NCBI RefSeq assembly: GCF_032362555.1
Contig: NC_083515.1
Location: 5,491,001-5,555,000 of the forward strand
Length of the DNA: 64,000 bases
Direction of reading: 5' to 3'
Origin: Amyelois transitella
Taxonomy: Eukaryota > Arthropoda > Insecta > Lepidoptera > Pyralidae
Positions 38,901 through 53,900 of the stretch are shown here, piece after piece; the first letter of the stretch is position 1, and each line of letters starts with the position of its first letter. Under the pieces are notes generated by a model. It was not told the DNA's origin. It searched no databases and was given only the letters and a program-made list of their open reading frames with translations. The position numbers and the translations under genes were made by a program.

Positions 38901-41900
38901 AGTGCTGATTTCGATAAATAGAAAAATTGTTATTCAATACTCACCGATATTCTTATGAACATTTGTAATATTTTTCTTAACAGAATATCCGCTAACAAAC
39001 GCATCTCCACTAGATATACCCTCGTCTCCCATCAACATTTTGAATGTAGTAGTCTTGCCTGCGCCATTCACGCCCAGAAGCCCGAAGCACTCCGAGTGGC
39101 TTACCTCTAAAATAAACATATAAGGTCAAATTGGAAAACTTCTTCCTTTCTTCAAAATCGGTTATACAAATGATATGGGGTATGCAGTAGACAGACAACA
39201 GGGGTAGACAGAGTTAACAATTTTTTGAAAAGTCTGTGACCACGTTGATTTGTATGGCTTAATTATGGAATTGAATTATTTGCCTTTCCCTTGATTGACT
39301 TTTACAATCTGCATGGGGAGAGAAGAAGCAAAGAAGCAACACACAATTGTTTTCCTTCTCTACCATACCAACATGGAAGTCCGAAAACATTCAATACCTA
39401 TTTAATATACTTACTGAAGGAGACCTGATTGACGGCGAGGTTTTTCCCGTAATACTTGGTAATATCTCTGGTTACGAGATTGTGGCTGTTGTCCGCTGAA
39501 CTCCGAACCTCGCGCGCTTCAGCGAGGACATCCTCGTCTAGTGTGCTCTCATCCAACACTGGAGGCTTGCGAGTGCGCGTAAACAACTGAAAATAACGTA
39601 GTGTCATAAAATATATTGGAACATATCAACTTATAGATAACTTTGTCACAATGACCCATTATAGTTAACCGAAAAATTATCCATTATCTGTTAGGTAAGT
39701 AAATTATTTTGTTATCCTACTGGAGTTAATTCTGGTCACATTCTCACTTAATATAAGAAGATGCGCTCGAGGTGACATTTGGCCGTGATATTATATGCAT
39801 AAGTTAAACACTTTTGTAATAACAGCGCTCGACAAAAAACGCTTACCTTCTGCGTTAGTCTGTACTCGGCAATAAGAAGTATGGTCCAAAACAAGAAGAA
39901 CGAAACAACCATGGCTACCAAATAGCGGAGAATTCCTGGCTCTTCCCAATCAAAATAAGCGTTTTCGCGAACTGAAAGTAATAAGTTAAAAAACACATAC
40001 ATACATAAAATCACGCCTCTTTCCCAGAGGGGTAGGCAGAGACTACATTTACTTAGTATTTCTGTTACTAAATCTTCTTTCACATCACAACATTCCCCTA
40101 TCACGCTATTTCTTATTCTGTCATTCAATTTAATTTTTGCTCCCATAAATTAATGTAAGGACCAACACGCCCGTATGCACAGCCAGGCGAGCCTTTTTGA
40201 ACAGCTTCTGACTGCTCATAAAGGCTTGCAACGCTCTATTTACTTTTTTATTATAAAAGTTTACTTTTACGTTTACTTTATGAAAAAGATTTATTCTTAT
40301 TAATTCAGAATCAAAAAATACATAGAAAACATTTTGTTTATATAATTGACAGGAAGAGACTACATCTTTTTACTTGCCATGATCTCTGCATACTTTTTTC
40401 GCTTCATCCACAGTCCTAAATCTTTTCATGCAAACTCGTCTCTTTAGAGTACTCTTGACGTTGACCTTTCACTTGGACATCCCCGATTTGATCAAGGTAC
40501 GTTCGTCTAGTTCTTTGATATAGCAAACTGGCTTTCAGTAGACTGCTTTCCGCTTCCGCCGGAAATGAGACGTGACGTGGTGCGGTTTATATTAAGCAAA
40601 GTTGGCATGGTATTTAAAGTACCTACACCGCTAGCCCAGTTCTACTTTATATATTCAGACACACATATTATGTGTTTTCTGTTCGTAAAAACTTAGTCCA
40701 ATTAGACTTCTCGTTAATAGGATTCAAAGTTATACCAACCACAGCAATTAGTCATTCCCAAATTGCATACGGCCTCCAAGGTGCAGTCGGTGACGTTCAA
40801 GATAGACGGTATGTAGTCACAAACCAGCAGGCACGAATGTTCTGTGAGGCCGATTTGGTTTAATGACCTAAACAAAAATATATATTTACAGTATTAAAAA
40901 GAAAATTTCTAAAACATTTGCGACGGTTTCGAAATAATTTAAAGCAATATCACCATTTCATATAATTTATCTATTGGCGTACAATACACATGATGTAAGA
41001 AAAATAAAATGTACAAGCCTGCATAAAAAGGTAAATGTCAAAAAATCCAGGTCATTTATTTGCGTAAAAACACGTAGTTTGATAATATAATCATGTAAGA
41101 AAATATAATGGTATAAAATCTCATAATCCCTCCTGCCTAATAAAAAAAGTAAGATAAAGAATTATAAAAATACAGTCATGCTGACGTCACGATGACTTCT
41201 CACAATCAAAATATCCACGTAAGGACATAATCTCACGCAATTACAATTCAAACGACATCATTAAATAACGAAATAAACGAAAGAAACACCTAACACCTTG
41301 CTTGCAATTGAATATAGCGTATTAAAAAAAAAACAAACAGCGTAGGTGTTCGAACGGTAAAGGTGCTTGAATAAAAAAGCATGCTTGATGCACAGGGTCT
41401 CACAAGATCAAATTAACCACATTGATGTGTCTGATGAATTTTCTGAGTTATGTACATTGGTTTTATTGCTAATCGGATGTGTATGTAGGTAACCATTTAA
41501 CAAGACATCAAGGTTAAAGAAATTGACAATTTAGTAGAACTTGCTACAACTAGAGCATAGAAACGAAACTAAGCAAATATTCATTCGAAACGTATCAAGG
41601 ATCGGGAAACAGTGGAATAAATTTGAGATGACGTATGGATTAGGTTATCCTGCAAAGGTCGCGGTGATGAAACGGGAGTCACTTCGTGTAAAACCTGGCT
41701 TATCCAACCTAGGATCGTTCTCATAGGCGGACTGCGGGTTAATTTTGAGAGAATGTAACTGGGACTTACATCAAGAACAAGAATAGAAATACCTACTATC
41801 TTGTACTTCAGACTATAAGCTATTCTTGCATGGCATGCAGTTTTCTATGCGGAAGAATTGAGAATATATGAAAACGTTAGTGTCACAGCTATTAGTTGCA

Positions 41901-44900
41901 TTCAACCGATCTTTTTTCCTCCTGGCGTTACATCCTCACCTCAAAAGAGGAGCCCAGGGAGAGGGAGAAGTCTGTAGTCTCATATTATTCCGAATACTAT
42001 GGTCGATCCCAATCTGCCAAGTATCATTTGTTCAGTTTACATTGACACTCTGTTAAAAACGTACCTTATCGCCGAGACGAGGCTGTAGAGCGGGAAGAAC
42101 TGCAGCACGTAGTCGAGGATCTTCGCCACTTCCTGCGTGGTGAGTGCGGGCGACGCCAGCGCCTCTACTATTTGTGGCCCCATCATGCCTGGATACGGTT
42201 ATGTCATGGATACGGTTACAAATATGTCATGTTTCGAATTTCATTCAAAGTACGGTAATAAACACTTATTTTCTTTTATTTACTTAAATTTTCTTTGTTA
42301 AATTGCGCGCCGTAGTCTATGAATTTATAGTCATCCTGTATATTTTTCTTAAGAAACTTACAGTGCATCTTGATCTTAGTCTTTTATAAGAGACTATTTT
42401 GACAAAAATATAATTAAGACTCATAGATCATTTGGTTTTACATTCATACATACATATCATCACATCGTTATTTCTTATTACGGGGTAGACAGAGCCATCA
42501 GTCTCGCAGACTGATTGGCAACATTCAGCTGTAAGGCTTGAAGATGGAAATGAGATTCAAATAGTGACAGGTCGCTAGCCTATCGCCTAAAATAAGAATG
42601 CTAAGTTAGTTAGCCTATCCTTTAGTCGCCTTTTACGACATGGGAAACGTGAAGTGGTCCTATTCTAAAGTGCCGGGACCACATGAAAGATACGACATTT
42701 TATTTTTGTTGATAAACATTATTTGTAGAAAGTTGCTGTAATATTTCCATAAAAACATTCATATCTTACCCAATATTACATTGACGAAGTATAAAACGAC
42801 GAAACCAAGTGCCGGGCCATCGAACATATATGAAGCTATGTAGTGGAATGGCAACATTGCCGCGCCATACACCATAATGCAGAGGAACATACGCCCTGTA
42901 GACAAAAACTTAAATCTTAATTGTATTCTTTACAAATATGTCAGTTACAAAAATGTCAGTGCTTTCTGCTCATATAAATTGACAATGGCTTATTGATACA
43001 GATAAATTTTGCAGAGCTGATGGATCAAAAGCAGCATGTTGTCAAAAGAGACCAAAAAAATTATACAAAAATGTTGCATATAAATACTTATAAATTTTGT
43101 GGTCTCTGAAAAATATTTGAGAAACACAAATTTCTCGGTACAATTTTACTCATATCAATTCAAATTTATATTCACAGGTAAGTTAGTTAGCTTACTTACC
43201 CAATTCCGCGAATGTTGACAGCCCGATGACGCTAAAAGCGATGCAGGAGATGATGATAGTGAGAGATATGATTAAAAGCCAGATCCAGTCGAAGAAGGCG
43301 GCGGCACCCCACATCACGATCGGCTGTATACCGGCTGCTTTTTGCAAAAGTTTAGCTCGGGATACTCGCTCCTGGTAATAAAAATGGTTTGTAAAAATTA
43401 TACAAACACATGTACATAACTAACAAAAAATGACGCGCAACTGCTACAAGACGATTTAAGTAGGGTTTGCGATTGGTGTTCACAGAATCTTGTGATAATT
43501 GATCCAAGGAAATGCTTGCATATAAAGTTCACTACGAACAAGAATAAGATACTAAAATAACATAGAATTAAAAGAAGTGCATCAGTTGAGAGACTTGGGT
43601 GTGACTCTGGACAGTAAATTAAGTTTTGTTCCACATTGTGACAATATAGTAGTATCTTTATAAATAATCTAAATAAATAAACAAATAACGCATTTGGCTA
43701 ACACGCGAATCTCAATTCCTTTATTAAGCTATCCAGCAGAACGTGGCCTTTCAGTTTTTATTGAAATTGTTGGTTCCGACTACTCCGTATAGGATAGATA
43801 CATGATAATTATATACTTATTACGTATTAAGCTTGCCTCAATGCATGTTTCAAAACTTTGTTGGAGAGTAATGAAATTTATGTGCCACTAATAATAATTA
43901 TAGTAAGTTTTTTTATAATTATTATTAATGACATCTGAATAATTTATGTAAAATCTTTTAAATAAATCGTTTAACTCAGCCTTCAGTATATTAGCTACGA
44001 TAAGCTATCTATAAGTTATCAAAAGAACAGCGGGGAATGTTGTGATGTGAAACAAAATTTTGTAACAGGAATAGAAAGGTTACTTGCATAGTCGGAGTGG
44101 GAAGGCATTGGCGAACGTATCTTGATTAAATTAAGGACGTCCTGTCAAAGGGTCCTGACCCTCAAGAGTACCCGAAACCGCCGAGCTTGCATGAAAAGAA
44201 TTAAGAATGTAGATGAAGCGAAAGAAGTATGCAGAGATCGTAGCCAGTGGAAAGTCTATGCCTACCCCTACGGGAATAAGTCGTTTTATGTTTGTATGTA
44301 TGTATGTTATCTAAACTAGAAACGAACTCATAAATATTGCATAATGACATTACATATATACATTAAAACATGATTGGAAGTACCTTTATGTAGAACATGA
44401 CAAATACAGCGCTCACTACACCTAAACTATTTCCGATGGCCGAAGACAGTTGGAGCGAGAGGAATGATACCATCGTTTCCATGTCACTCTGAAACAAAAA
44501 AAATAGTATGAACCGCTATATACATGTACTAGAATACGCCCGCCGCTCCGCCTACGTAAATCCAAAAATCTTGCAAAATTTCGTTACCGCTTGTAAGTAT
44601 TTCTGGAATTCTTAGCAGTTGTGGTTGAATGGTGTGTGGTTGAGGTCTGTCAATCAGTCAGTGTACTCATATTTACAATTATGTAAAAGTTTAAAGCTTT
44701 CATTACCTGATCTCCGTAAGTGGCCGGTAACGGATGATTGAAGACATTAATTTCTGCCGCCGCATCGACTGCCTTCAACAACGCATTGTGTACTGCAGCC
44801 ATTGAACTCGGCATGTCGTGATAGGCAAAATTGCTGAACCAAGCTGTAACGGAGTCATCGCCGAAAGTAGCACCGGTCAGAACCCGGTGGCGCATTTCAC

Positions 44901-47900
44901 CCATTCCGGCGGTGTCATTGGCCTAAAATGATAATATTAGTGATCAAACCTAGACGAATGTACGAGTAGGTACCTTGATCATTCCGAGACGCAAGCCTAG
45001 CACAAGCTCAGGTCAAGCCTACCCTTAACCGATGGATTTCCATGAAGACTGCATGGCATGATCACTAAAGAGTTTCACCGTTCACTTTGTGAGATCACCA
45101 ATGATTCATATTAGTATTATTACAACAGAACCATTATTATCAGATTAATTAATTTCTATGATAACTGCTTCTTTAGATTACATTCTTGCCATCAAATCAT
45201 TCAAGTTTTAATTTACGAACGTCATCCATATAAAATGTACTTACACGATCCAAATAGTATTGATCAATTGGTTGATTTTCTACAACGGTCACTTGCATAG
45301 ATTGAACGCCAGAGTTGTTGACCATATATTGATACGCAGCTTTTGCTAGGGATCCGAGAGAGGACGCCTCTGACCCATTGAAATTCAAGAAAGTTTCTGT
45401 ACTAACGTACCTGCATAAAAATATTATTTGATTAAATTAGACTTGTTAGACTACTGACTATTAAAAGTATGCAAAATAGTTGTAGTAAAAAAAAATGATG
45501 AAGCTGGATATAATTTGGTATCTTTTTTGTATTTGCTAACACCAATGATACTTCTACAATATTACTAGAGATTTTTTATTAAATATGAAAGAAGAAGGAT
45601 TTCATATATAAAAAAAAGAAAGAGTTTCATATATAAAAAACAATCTTACCCTTCAGCCAGCGTCAGCGCCCGTGACTGTATCGTGGGCACTAAAGTCATA
45701 ATGTACTGCAATATTCCGAGGGTTGCATTGATCTGCACTATTGGCACCGATAACTAGAACAAATTTAAAAATATATTTGATGTAATAAAACACATTTACA
45801 TAAAAGGTAGAATAAAGGATATTTTGATGATAAAGGATATTTCAAACATGGATGTAACGACGACCTGAAAGACGTCCAAACTAACAACAACATGGCCTAC
45901 TTCCGAAGTGTATGGCAAAGAATGACAAGAAGAGTCGGCCTCAAGTGAAATAAAAACGATATGGCTACGCAAAGAGAGAGATGGTAAAAGTAAAATATAT
46001 TTTAAGAATACTTTACCTGCAGCAGAATTAGTCCCCACGAACGGATTTTTACCAGCCACAGTTTGATCCATATTGCATGAATGTGCTGCCAAATTAATCG
46101 CAATCCTGTCACTTTTTCCTCGCCACCATCTACTGCAAACAAATATTGTACCTATATAAATAAATCTATAGAAAACCAGTTTTCGCTCTTCAAAAACGTT
46201 AAAATATATATCTATATATAGAAATAAGCCATAAAGTTTCTTCATCGTTTGTCACAATTACCTCCCTTAGGAGCAACATAGGTCTGCCTAATAATTACCA
46301 CTATTCAGGAGGAGATAAGAAGTACTAAACACACGGAGTGCGTCCCTAGTCTCACCTCGGGACCCAGAGTCAGCTTGAATTATAGTTACACCAGTTGAAA
46401 GTGCATATTTCCTAAAAAAAAATGTTTTCCCTCGCCTTAAAAGCATCGGTCGAAACCTTAGAACAGGTAGGTACATTTTCGAGTCGAACATCTTTACCAT
46501 TTGACCATGACATACACTTTTACAAGATTTTATTATATAACTTACACTGTTCCACGGATGAAGCATCAAAGTCATGCCTTAGTACAGAATCTGAGATCTC
46601 TGTATTGGTGTCAGTCTCATCGGATTCCGATCCTGCCGCTGCCATGTCCGAACCCACGCTGAAATTCGAAGCTTAAGTTACATTTCCTTACATTAATCCA
46701 ATATTGGGTCTCAAATAAAAAAATGCGTGCTTTATCTCCTTCTGTCTTATCTCCTTCTTGTCACGGCATTTTAGATTGAAACCACTCCCATGGATGTCAA
46801 AGGCTAATAAACTTGGAATTGGCTTTGTCACTATTTAAATCTCTATTCCATCATTAAGCCATATAGCTGAACGTAGCCTTTCAGTCTTTACAAGACTGGC
46901 TCTGTCGACCCCACAAGAAATATGAATGTGATTAAACGTAAATATTATATCTTTAAGACCATAAATACAAACTATCAATAATATAGTACTTACGACATAA
47001 ATACATCCTCCAAAGTAGTGGGATCAAGCCCATAGTTCTTAAATTTGATTACGTCAACATTTCTTTCCAAGTCATTAAGCATTTCCTCAAATCTATGTGA
47101 GAAGTCAGTTGTCAAGGAGTAAGTAAATTCGGTTTCTAAAATACAAATAACCAATATTAGTTACGAATATCTTTATATCTCTGTTTATATAAATGTTACC
47201 TATAAATGGTTAATTATAAAGATAAAAATATGTTTTGTATTATTTCATTTTGTAATTTTGAAGTTAATTAAATTCAAAACCACTAGGCCGATTACTATAT
47301 AAACAGAGCAACATTTCTCCTTAACTTTCTGTAAAATTTCTTTAAGGAACAAAACTCTGGACAATAGATACTATATTTAAATATATGGCAGAAAGTCGAA
47401 AAATTGTCTCTTATACTCACTTCTATCTTCTTTTACCGTGATGTTCGGAATATATTTACTAAGGAGTTCAGTACACGCATCGCCGTCAAAGTTCTCATCT
47501 TTGACTACAACTAGCGTGTAGCCGACACCGTAGTGTTGCTTGAGGAAGTACGGGGAGCCCACGCATTGCAGCTGGCCGTGCGCCATGATGGCCACGCGGT
47601 CGCCGAGGATGTCCGCCTCGTCCATGAAGTGGGTCGTGAGAATCATTGAACGCCCTAAAAGCATGCAATTTTGTTTTAAGAACTCTAAATTGCACTTTAG
47701 CTAAAGCTATATTAAAATATAGCAAGATTTACTACCAAAAATTGGGGTTGAGGGAGGAGTTCGGTATCTGCACAAACCGCAGCATATTTCGGGTATTGTA
47801 CATATTTGTGGCCTATTCTATCGTATACCTACACTTTGGACACTCCATTCAATTCTCTCTATTGACAGATGTTACGTAACCTTCACATATTTTGGATTTG

Positions 47901-50900
47901 AAATGCTGTAATAAGGATTCCGAGCCCCCAAACATAGTGGCGGAGTGTGCAAAGAGTGGCATATAAAGACTGACATCTATTTAAGAAGTGTATATATAGA
48001 CGTCTATACATAGACGTCTTCCTGCTCCATAGACATTAGAAGTATTTGTTTACTCACCGTTTTTCTCTTTCTGCAGCAGATCCCAGAGAGCTCTCCTGGA
48101 AGACGGGTCCATGCCGGAGGTGGGTTCATCCAGCAACACAACTCTTGCGCCGCCGCTCAAAGCGATACCGACACACAGACGACGCTTCTGACCGCCAGAC
48201 AGACCTTCCGATTTGTAGTTTCGCTGCAATTTATAATATATTAAAATGAATTTTATTATAATATAATTAGAAAGTTATTGCATGTTAATTTTTTATTGCA
48301 GATTAAGATAAATCATCTCTGCTGCAAGAAATCCACCACAGGATCACCTTCTGCAACTATATGTACAAATCTTTACCGCGGCATAAGTCAACCCATAGAC
48401 TGACTCTATCTCACCTTTTCTTGAAGTTCCAATTTCTCAATTAGCGAATCTATTTCCGCTTTTAGCTCTTTGCTTTTGAATCCTTTCAGTCTCGCAAAGA
48501 ACTCTAAATGCTCCTCTACAGTTAACTCATTGAATAGAACATTGTGCTGGGGACATAACCCTAGATGACTTCGAGCATCGCTAGATTGATGAGTCATATC
48601 GTAGCCGGCTAGCCATATCGAACCGCTACTTATTTCAAGATTACCTGATAAAATGAGAAAATTACGATATTATCGTATAGTGATTCATCGAACTCGAACT
48701 TAAACTACAAGGAACTTAAGATTTTTAAACAATAAGTTTATACTTTATCTTTTCATACTGTTTACTATAAGTGTGACATATATGACAACCCTGACATTTA
48801 GAATTATAAAATATCTAAACTCTAACGATCTTCTAGATCATACTGAGCAAGAAGCTTAGTGATTAAATTAATCTTTTCATATGGCATATTTAAGCTACTT
48901 ATTATTTCAATAAAAACATCGTTTTGATGAAAATCTAAAAAATATTTTCTATGTTACCGAACATACAGGTGAGAAATTTTGTTTTACTGCATGAAGTGAT
49001 ATCAAAATGATTTTAATAACACACTAACCTGTTAACATAGATATAGTGGTAGATTTCCCCGCACCGTTGTGGCCGAGTAAAACTGTAATTTGATCCTCAT
49101 AAATGTTTAAAGTTAAATTATTTACTGCAATATTGGCGCCATAATACTTAGTCAGATTCTGAAAGTAGAAATAAAGTTTTAAAACAACGAAACAAAATAA
49201 TTGATTCATGACTTAGGTCCACTCAAGACGATATATGTACTTATATAAATAATTATTTTAACCTAAACTTAACTAACCTTAAACTTTACCAAACTCCAAA
49301 ATGAATGAAACTTTATCAAACTCCAAAATTAGATTTTATTATCCAACAAAATTTGAAAATAAGAAATGTTTACAGCCCTCTCCGAAATTGATAAATTTGC
49401 TGTTTACTGTTATAAGTCTTTATGTCAACAAGTTGGTTCAACTCAAAGAAAACGGTCAAACTTACTTTCATTTTAACACCCGTATTCAGATCACTCGGTT
49501 CTTTCTCCATTGTGACTCTTTGATTTTCAGCTACTTCCGGGTATACTTCACCTATTACAGACATAAAACCAGATTTTTTATTTTTACCAAATTCTGATAA
49601 CATTGCCAAGGACAAATTACAAAGCAAAAGTATTCAAGTCAATTCAAGTAATTAAAGTTTTATGTGCTAGCTTTTTAAACAGTGTACCTAAATATATATA
49701 AAGAATCAGTAATAAAAACCATATTTTCAATTCAAAGTGCTCACCTTGAGATTTCTTATTGTAGCACCAGAAATTCTTCTGCACAAAGAAGTACCAAGGT
49801 TTAGGGGTGCCAAACGGTCCCGGTAGGACTTGTTCAAGATACAACGCTATCAGCATGTATAAAATACAATCCACCACCAACATTATGACGACGTGGCCGA
49901 ATAACAAGCGATTGTCGCCCGCAGCGGGAGAAGACATGAAGTCGCCCCATGACATTCCTGGAAGGAAATTTACTCGTGAGAATTAAATGAGAATAACTTT
50001 TAAAGCAGGGTAGGGTATCATTGAAGTCATTTTCTGGCAGCCTAAATGCTGCAACTTATCGTTAGATACAAATAGCGTCTTCCAGCCAAAAGAAATTTGT
50101 GAGACATTCTGCTGGATGACAGATTATATGAAGACAGTAGACTACTTTCTCGTGGCGTTTAATGTACTAACCAGCTTGGCTTCACATTGAGTTGTCTGAA
50201 TGCGCGGGTATCCTCGCCATGTTTTCCTGTACTTTTCATGAAGGGAATCACATTTTTTTTTAAACGATGCAATAACCAATTTACCTCCTATGCTCTCCCG
50301 ACCAAGAATCAAGCTAAAACCATATGACATCGCCGTGTTGATACTCAAACACATCATAATCTGCACCGCCAGCGACATACTGACGTCGAAGCTCATCAGC
50401 GCGGCAGGAATGTACGTTAAGAACCAGATCACTCCAGTAAACAACGCCGCACTACTACCTGATGGAAATAAAAATTACACAGTTACTTAAATTTATTTTA
50501 AAAGCAGTATTTTTAAGCTGAGATACAACAAGGGCGGTATAAGTAGGGATGCAAGTATTGCAAAACTTGATCGTAACAAAGAAATAAGACTGTTATGATT
50601 TCATTATTTCTCTTATTGAATCAGTAAAGTTTCAATAAGAAAGCGAATATGAGAGTATACACTGGAAAAATACCTTAGAAACGAAGTAAGAAAGTGAAAA
50701 ATTAAAAAAAAAACTATTTTTTACCTTTCGAAAAGAATCCGCTGATCATAAAGCAAAAGAAGATCGTGCAAGCACAATAAAGCGCCAAAAAAAAGAAGAT
50801 GATAGTCCAATGAGTATTTGTGAAAATGGCGTAATCGCTGAACCCTTCTTCACTTGTGAACCAATTTATCTAAAAATACATATCAATACATATAATAAAA

Positions 50901-53900
50901 CAGTCAAAAAGAAATTTCTGTGAATATTTACATGATCACAAAGTAAAATAAAAAATTTGGCCTGCGCAACATAATAGGCTGTTATGATTTTGGAAACTGG
51001 AACACATGCTGCAGCACCATGATGGTCCAGCTAAACTATAGGAAATAAAGAAATGCCACCTTAACAAAAATCGTTCAACCACGCGAACAACAGTTCGTTC
51101 GGCATCAACTTGATAATTGAAATCATTTTTGCTGTTAGTTACAAATTAACCCCTTACGTCTTGGATTTCAAAGATAAGTACTGTTTAGCTAGAGCATCTA
51201 GACAGTGGCCAAATTAAATTCAGAAAAGGCTAAAAAACGAAAGAATTCAAATTTCAGAAGCTTTAATAACATTTTACCTTTACTAAAACGATGAGAAAAG
51301 CAGATGTAACTATCAGGAAAATGAATTGCTTCCAGAACCACGCCATCCAATGAATCCATGTTGGTAAGCCCATTATTTTTAAAGTTTCCTGAAATCAGTA
51401 TCACATTTTAGTATTATATAAACTAAGTAACTAAAACAAAAGAAAAACTGTAATTAAAAATAATAACAAACTTTAAGTTGCAATTCCTTTTCGACTGTGA
51501 CAGCCCTGGTTATATTGATCGCCGTATAACTGAAGGTAATCATTATAAACATGGGAAACAACATCTGCAAAACTTCGATAGCCAAGTCCTCATGGTAAGC
51601 AGGATGCGGGTATCTTTGGAAATCCATCTTGAAACTGCTAAGGTTCTGACCGGTCATTTTAGAAATCAACTCAGTCGATATGTAGTGCTGCAGTTGAACG
51701 AACATTTCGATGTAATAACCTGAGGATAAAGACATAAAATAAACAAATACTTATAAAAAATATTTTTACAAATAAGGCGAAGACTTTACTAAGCACATTT
51801 ACAAATTAAATTTGGGGAAACTACAAAGTCCATGGCTGTATTGTAAGACACTTATGACTTTGCATTTATATTTGGTTTTAACCCAGCAGATTGATGAAAA
51901 CAACATTTCATCGTTGGGCCCATTACCTGATGGAATATATGGAAGAAAAAATCCTGATTATAATGAAACTGCAATGGATACAAATTATATTCAGGACATC
52001 TTACAGTAGAGATCAGCAACATATTGTCACAAGCAAAAAAAAAACACATATTTTTCATCAACAATATACCTGCAAACTATTTGATAAATTAGTTTTTCCA
52101 ACAAAAATACAACCAATGCTTTGTTTACCTGGATCGCTGCCGCCTATTGGGGAATTCGGAGACCTAGGGCCAGGCATCTCAAAAGCGGGAAACACGGCGT
52201 CAGTTCTCCAATATCTTGACCCGGTCAAATAGAATGAATTCAAACGGGGACGTTCGGGAAATCTAAGCGCGTACGATATTTGTTTTGGCAGTTCTGTTGC
52301 CCCTGTTTGACAACAAAAATAAATATAAAAAAGGAGTCATTAGTTTTTTGAAGCTTTTTTGCGAATTACATGTTTGCAACTTTTATTGTTAAAAAAATGC
52401 TGTATAATTTTGATGGTGAGCTCATCTCAAACCTAATTCACATATTAAAAATAGTACAAGTTTAAATCTACGTGCATCTAATGTTTTATAAAATTAACAT
52501 TGATGTAGGTACATACATACCTAGCAGTCCATCGTCAAATTCAACGGCTGCTATCACTTTACGTGTATTCTCTTCCTCAGTGTAAATACCCAAGAGTTCG
52601 TTACTGCTGTTATACGCTTGTACTCTCACCAGTGACCTCAAAAATTGTAACACCACTGTCGAATTGGGTATATTTACATCTGGTGGTAACCCTATTCCAG
52701 TTTCAGGCCAATCTATGTTAGGCCAGTCTATATTAGGCCAATCTATATCAGGCCAATTAATATCAGGCCAGTTTATGTTAGGCCAGTCAATGTCGGACCA
52801 GTCTATTTCAGACCAGTCTATTTCTTGTAGGTGTTCAAATATAACGGGTAACACATCTAGTGCATTCTCTATAAACAATTTTGCCACGGCATTTCGTACC
52901 ACCTCTTCCAAAACTTCGCTTTCTGGCGAATACGCAATTGACATTCTTGTTAAATTCATTCCTGCCCTGAAAGAAAAAAGTCAATCACCAATAGGTACTC
53001 CTGCCTTGATAGCACCTATCACAACAGCTAAATTAATAATTTCATCAAACCTTATAAGCACTCTTTGTATAAAAAGTATCCGCTTTTCATCAACATTAAT
53101 TGCTTTTAAGTAAAATGAAAGGCGTTAATGTACGATTAACAGGGAGAAAATGAAGAGAACTACTCGTAGTTATATCAACTTTCTCGGCATTACTTAATCC
53201 ACACATGGTTTGTGGGTTTCCTAAACAATTTTTCTTTTAAAAGTTCGTTGCTTTGATGCGGTTTTCACTAGCAGATTTATTTCGTTTATACATATTATTG
53301 GAGACATTTTCAAAAGACATCGTATGAAGCTAGGTCGGTTGATAGATAAAGATAAATTAAAAATATTAATTACTCATGCCCAGACATAAACAGATAAAGT
53401 AGGTACATTTCAAACGTAAAGATTAGATATTTTTATATATTTAATACATATACATATGTGCCATGTGGTTCCCGGCAGTGCCGTGTGGTTCCCGGCACCA
53501 ATAAAAAAAATAATAATAGGACCACTCCATCTCGTTCCCATGGATGTCGTAAAAGGCGACTAAGGGATAGGCTTATAAACTTGGGATTCTTCTTTTAGGC
53601 GATGGGCTAGCAACCCGTCACTACTTGAATCTCAATTCTATCATTAAGCCAAACAGCTGAACGTGGCCTATCAGTCTTTTCAAGACAGTTGGTTCTGTCT
53701 ACCCCGTAAAGGATAAAGACGTGATCATATGTATGTAATAAATATACATTTTTATCATTTTTGTTTTAATCTTAGTTATAATAATCTCTAATACCCATTA
53801 TCTTTGGAAACTGAATCATTCGATGCCAATTATTAATTCTCCACATCAGAGACACGTTAATACTTGTGACAAAAGCATGAGTTCTCTTCATCGCGATCTG

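Noticed and set aside
52664-53113. Plus-strand frame of 149 codons with repeated GQSM/GQSI units
   Set aside because: Antisense shadow of the ABCA-B minisatellite; a 15-bp repeat keeps other frames open.
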